Assembly (NCBI GenBank): GCA_023300065.1
Contig: JALZWJ010000348.1
Location: 1-7,575, forward strand
Length of the DNA stretch: 7,575 bases
Direction: 5' to 3'
DNA from: Akkermansiaceae bacterium
GTDB taxonomy: Bacteria > Verrucomicrobiota > Verrucomicrobiia > Verrucomicrobiales > Akkermansiaceae
Notes under the pieces: model-generated
Told to the model about the DNA's origin: nothing
The model's input: the letters and a program-made list of their open reading frames with translations, nothing else
The model's database searches: none
Shown: positions 5,499-7,575 of the stretch, in pieces
How positions within the stretch are numbered: the first letter of the stretch is position 1
Layout of the letters: every line of letters starts with the position of its first letter
Translations under genes and position numbers: made by a program

Positions 5499-6341
5499 AT
5501 GTTTCATCAGGCCCTTTCCATCCCCCTTTCCATCCCCTTTTCCATCCCCTTTTCCATCCCCCTTTTAATCTCCCTCCTCATGCCTTTATCGGCCTTATCA
5601 GCCTTTGCGCAGGAAGAGAATGAGTCAGCTCCAAAGTCCCCAAAACCAGAAATCAAGCAACTCAACGCGAACGAGTTTCAAATCGGAAAAATCCATCTCG
5701 ACCAGAAAAAACGCGAAGCCAGCTTCGACGCCGGGGTCAATATGACCAAAGGCCTCATCGAATACCTCCTCGTCACGACTAAAAGCGATAAGGTCCACGA
5801 GACACTCTTCCTGACCGATATTTCCCCACTTAATCTCAACATCTCCATGAAGCTCCTGGGCATCAAGGAATCGAAGGAACTCTTTGAAATCATCGACGTT
5901 GAAAATTGGAAACCCACCGGAAAATTCCCAGAAGTAACCCCAGAGGTGCATGCCGCCTCCTTGGTTCAAATCATCATCGAGTGGGGTGAAGGCGATCAAA
6001 AAAAACGCCTCCCAGTTCACGAGCTCATTCAACACATCGACTGGCCCGAAAAGACCGAAGCCCCGCAACCCAGTCAGGAGATCGAGGTCAAGGATCTGCC
6101 CCTCAGCACCATGAATAGCGGCCCTTGGCTCTCCACCGGCTCCTACATCAATAATGGACGCTTTAAAGCCGAGGTCGGAGGGATCATCTTTGCCATCTAC
6201 ACCTCTGAGCAAGCCCTCATCAACTTCCCCGGAGAGGACCGCCAATTAGGTGATGTCTGGATCCCCAACAAGAAAGCCCTCCCCGCTAATGGCACCGTCG
6301 TCAAAGTCATCGTTAAACCTCACACTCCACCCACAAAATGA
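5499..6341 (+). CDS. Exported YdjY-domain protein
   Basis: The 280-aa product starts at ATG 5499. The frame is open back to a GTG at 5385, but that start would overlap the previous gene by 70 bases and put about 38 very basic residues before the signal peptide. Residues 1-37 form a signal peptide with an unusual core made of SIPL/SIPF repeats and a good cleavage site, AFA before QEE. The n-region has no Lys or Arg. The domain at about 60-180 matches the YdjY pattern as I know it: FQIGKIHLD, NMTKGLIEYLLVTT, KVHETLFLTDISP, then KLLG. A C-terminal part (about 208-275) has TGSYINNGRFKAEVGGII, VWIPN and LPANGTVVKVI, also usual in these proteins. The biochemical function of the domain is not established. 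Its stop overlaps the next gene's start as ATGA, so the two are likely made together. Confidence 0.85.
   Translation: MFHQALSIPLSIPFSIPFSIPLLISLLMPLSALSAFAQEENESAPKSPKPEIKQLNANEFQIGKIHLDQKKREASFDAGVNMTKGLIEYLLVTTKSDKVHETLFLTDISPLNLNISMKLLGIKESKELFEIIDVENWKPTGKFPEVTPEVHAASLVQIIIEWGEGDQKKRLPVHELIQHIDWPEKTEAPQPSQEIEVKDLPLSTMNSGPWLSTGSYINNGRFKAEVGGIIFAIYTSEQALINFPGEDRQLGDVWIPNKKALPANGTVVKVIVKPHTPPTK
5514..5561 (+). repeat. 12-bp tandem repeat encoding the signal-peptide core
   Basis: Four consecutive 12-base units of (C/T)TT-TCC-ATC-CCC encode the four-residue repeat [L/F]-S-I-P. Units one and two begin with CTT and units three and four with TTT; the other 11 bases are identical. A decayed fifth unit, CTT-TTA-ATC-TCC, follows at 5562-5573. 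The unit length is a multiple of three, so gain or loss of units keeps the reading frame. Confidence 0.95.
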
Positions 6342-7492
6342 AGCAACTCTTCGTCTCCGCGATCTTCGCAGTCACACTCCTAGCCCCTCTTTCTTCCGCT
6401 GGTCAGAAAGTCAAAAACGGACTCCATCTCTCGCTTAAGCTAGAGGCTCAAGAAACGATCAAAAAGGGCAACAAGTTCCTCCTAACCCAGCAACACGCTG
6501 ACGGCTACTGGGGAGAGCCAACCCTCCCCGCTTTTACCGCCTACACTCTGCGCTGCCTCCTCCTTGATCCGGCCTTCGATCCGAAAGCAGCCACCCCCGC
6601 ACCGATCCAAAAAGGGCTAGACTGGCTCCTCTCACAACAGAAAGCAGATGGCGGAATTTACGGAAAAGGCATGGCCACCTACTGCACCGCCTCCTCCATC
6701 ATGGCGCTCTACGTGGCGGATCCTCAGAAGTATAAAGCTGCGATTATCAAAGCGCGCGGGTTCCTCATCAACCAACAAACCGACTGGGGCGTAAAAGGCG
6801 CGGACGACACCGAGTTCGATGGCGGCATCGGCTACGGCGGCACCTACGCCCACTCTGATCTTTCCAATACCCACCTCGCTCTCGAGGCCCTTTACCACAC
6901 CCGCGCCATCGCGACTGACACCGGCGAAAAGGAAGTCCAAGACCTCGACTGGGGTGCCGCCCTCGCCTTCGTCTCACGCTGCCAAAACCTCCAAGAAACA
7001 AACGATGGCGAAAAGGTCGGTAACGACGGGAGCTTTGTCTACTTCCCCGGGAACTCAAAAGCCGGAGAAGCCATCGACAGCAAGACCGGCCGTGTCGCCC
7101 TCCGTGGTTACGGCTCCATGTCCTACGCCGGCCTCCTCTCCCTCGTCTACGCTGACCTCGATGCCTCTGACCCCCGCGTCAAAGCCGTCACCGGCTGGAT
7201 CACGGCAAACTACACTCTCAAGGAAAACCCCGGCCTCGGCGGCCAAGGGCTCTACTACTACTATCACGTCATGGCCAAAAGCCTCGTCGCCGCCAATGTC
7301 CCCGAGCTTCAGGCCAAGAGCGGCCTTAAAGTTGACTGGCGTTCTGAGCTCGCCACCAAGGTGATCAACGGTCAACGCGAAGACGGATCCTGGCTCAACA
7401 CCGAAGCGAGCCGCTGGATGGAAAACGACCCCATCCTCGTCTCCAGCTACGCCATCATGACCCTCCAGCAGATCCACGGATCACTGCAATAG
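6338..7492 (+). CDS. Exported prenyltransferase/squalene-oxidase-repeat protein (alpha/alpha toroid)
   Basis: The 384-aa product has a signal peptide (residues 1 to about 21; MKQLFVSAIFAVTLLAPLSSA) and then helical repeats of the prenyltransferase/squalene-cyclase type. Clear QW-like repeats are KFLLTQQHADGYWGEP (47-61), DWLLSQQKADGGIYG (95-109), FLINQQTDWGV (142-152) and INGQREDGSWLN (343-354). Family-typical stretches are FDGGIGYGGTYAHSDLSNTH (160-179), SRCQNLQ, LRGYGSMSYAGLLSLVYADL (255-274), ENPGLGGQGLYYYYH (296-310) and SRWMEND. I see no DxDD motif of class II terpene cyclases and no obvious zinc-ligand set of protein prenyltransferases, and the length corresponds to one toroid rather than the two of a squalene-hopene cyclase. 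It is therefore better regarded as a toroid-fold exported protein of unknown activity than as a terpene cyclase. The ATGA overlap with the YdjY-domain gene indicates translational coupling. Confidence 0.9.
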   Translation: MKQLFVSAIFAVTLLAPLSSAGQKVKNGLHLSLKLEAQETIKKGNKFLLTQQHADGYWGEPTLPAFTAYTLRCLLLDPAFDPKAATPAPIQKGLDWLLSQQKADGGIYGKGMATYCTASSIMALYVADPQKYKAAIIKARGFLINQQTDWGVKGADDTEFDGGIGYGGTYAHSDLSNTHLALEALYHTRAIATDTGEKEVQDLDWGAALAFVSRCQNLQETNDGEKVGNDGSFVYFPGNSKAGEAIDSKTGRVALRGYGSMSYAGLLSLVYADLDASDPRVKAVTGWITANYTLKENPGLGGQGLYYYYHVMAKSLVAANVPELQAKSGLKVDWRSELATKVINGQREDGSWLNTEASRWMENDPILVSSYAIMTLQQIHGSLQ

Positions 7493-7530
7493 GTCATTTT
7501 AAGCCAAGCGCACCTCAGCCTGACTTCATC

Positions 7531-7575
7531 ATGCTCAGTATCGTAAGACGTATATTAGCAGCGCTCTTCTTGCTC
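7531..7575 (+). CDS. Start of another exported or membrane protein, cut by the right edge
   Basis: ATG at 7531, 38 bases after the preceding stop codon, opens 15 codons up to the window edge: MLSIVRRILAALFLL. Two arginines followed by a hydrophobic run are what a signal peptide or first membrane helix looks like, and every upstream gene in this operon also starts with one. There is no terminator between 7493 and 7530, so it is probably the fourth gene of the operon. No Shine-Dalgarno is visible. The family cannot be judged from 15 residues. Confidence 0.5.
   Translation, partial: MLSIVRRILAALFLL

Noticed and set aside
5625..6245. 206-codon minus-strand open frame
   Set aside because: It lies wholly antisense to the well-supported YdjY-domain gene, and its composition is what the reverse of that gene gives; no family pattern is recognisable.
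6819..7364. 181-codon plus-strand open frame rich in Ser, Pro, Thr and Ala
   Set aside because: Out-of-frame shadow of the prenyltransferase-repeat gene; low-complexity composition reflects GC-rich third positions.
6338..7492. Annotation as squalene-hopene cyclase or terpene cyclase
   Set aside because: Half the usual length, exported, and without a DxDD motif; only the toroid repeat fold is supported.

Overview
The window looks like chromosomal DNA of a Gram-negative, most likely Verrucomicrobiota bacterium (or a relative in the PVC group). This is inference from gene content: an exported YdjY-domain protein overlapping an exported prenyltransferase/squalene-oxidase-repeat protein is a pairing I associate with Verrucomicrobia and Planctomycetes. 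The many signal peptides, the lipobox peptide and the MscK-type channel fit a double-membrane cell. No start codon in the window has a convincing Shine-Dalgarno sequence. I see no phage, transposon, CRISPR, tRNA or rRNA.

Layout. (1) Bases 1-3477, minus strand: a complete 1111-aa MscK/KefA-type mechanosensitive channel, followed with a 4-bp ATGA overlap by the start of a second membrane or secreted protein that runs off the left edge. (2) Bases 3478-4035: a divergent, hairpin-rich intergenic region. It holds a 30-codon gene for a minute lipoprotein, several stem-loops, a strong intrinsic terminator and the leader of rplS. (3) Bases 4036-4380, plus strand: rplS (ribosomal protein L19), here monocistronic between two intrinsic terminators. 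(4) Bases 4501-7575, plus strand: a probable envelope operon. It encodes a membrane-anchored protein of unknown function with one TPR-like motif, an exported YdjY-domain protein, an exported alpha/alpha-toroid (prenyltransferase-repeat) protein overlapping it by 4 bp, and the start of a further membrane or exported protein cut by the right edge.

How they work together. The left operon gives osmotic-shock protection through a large gated pore. rplS is a housekeeping gene with its own transcription unit and possibly a structured leader. All four products of the right-hand operon appear to be exported or membrane-anchored, so they probably act together in the periplasm or envelope, but their biochemical job is not known. 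The points most worth a second look are the structured region around the mini-lipoprotein, the paired hairpins in front of rplS, the 12-bp tandem repeat that builds the signal-peptide core of the YdjY protein, and the uncharacterised exported operon.
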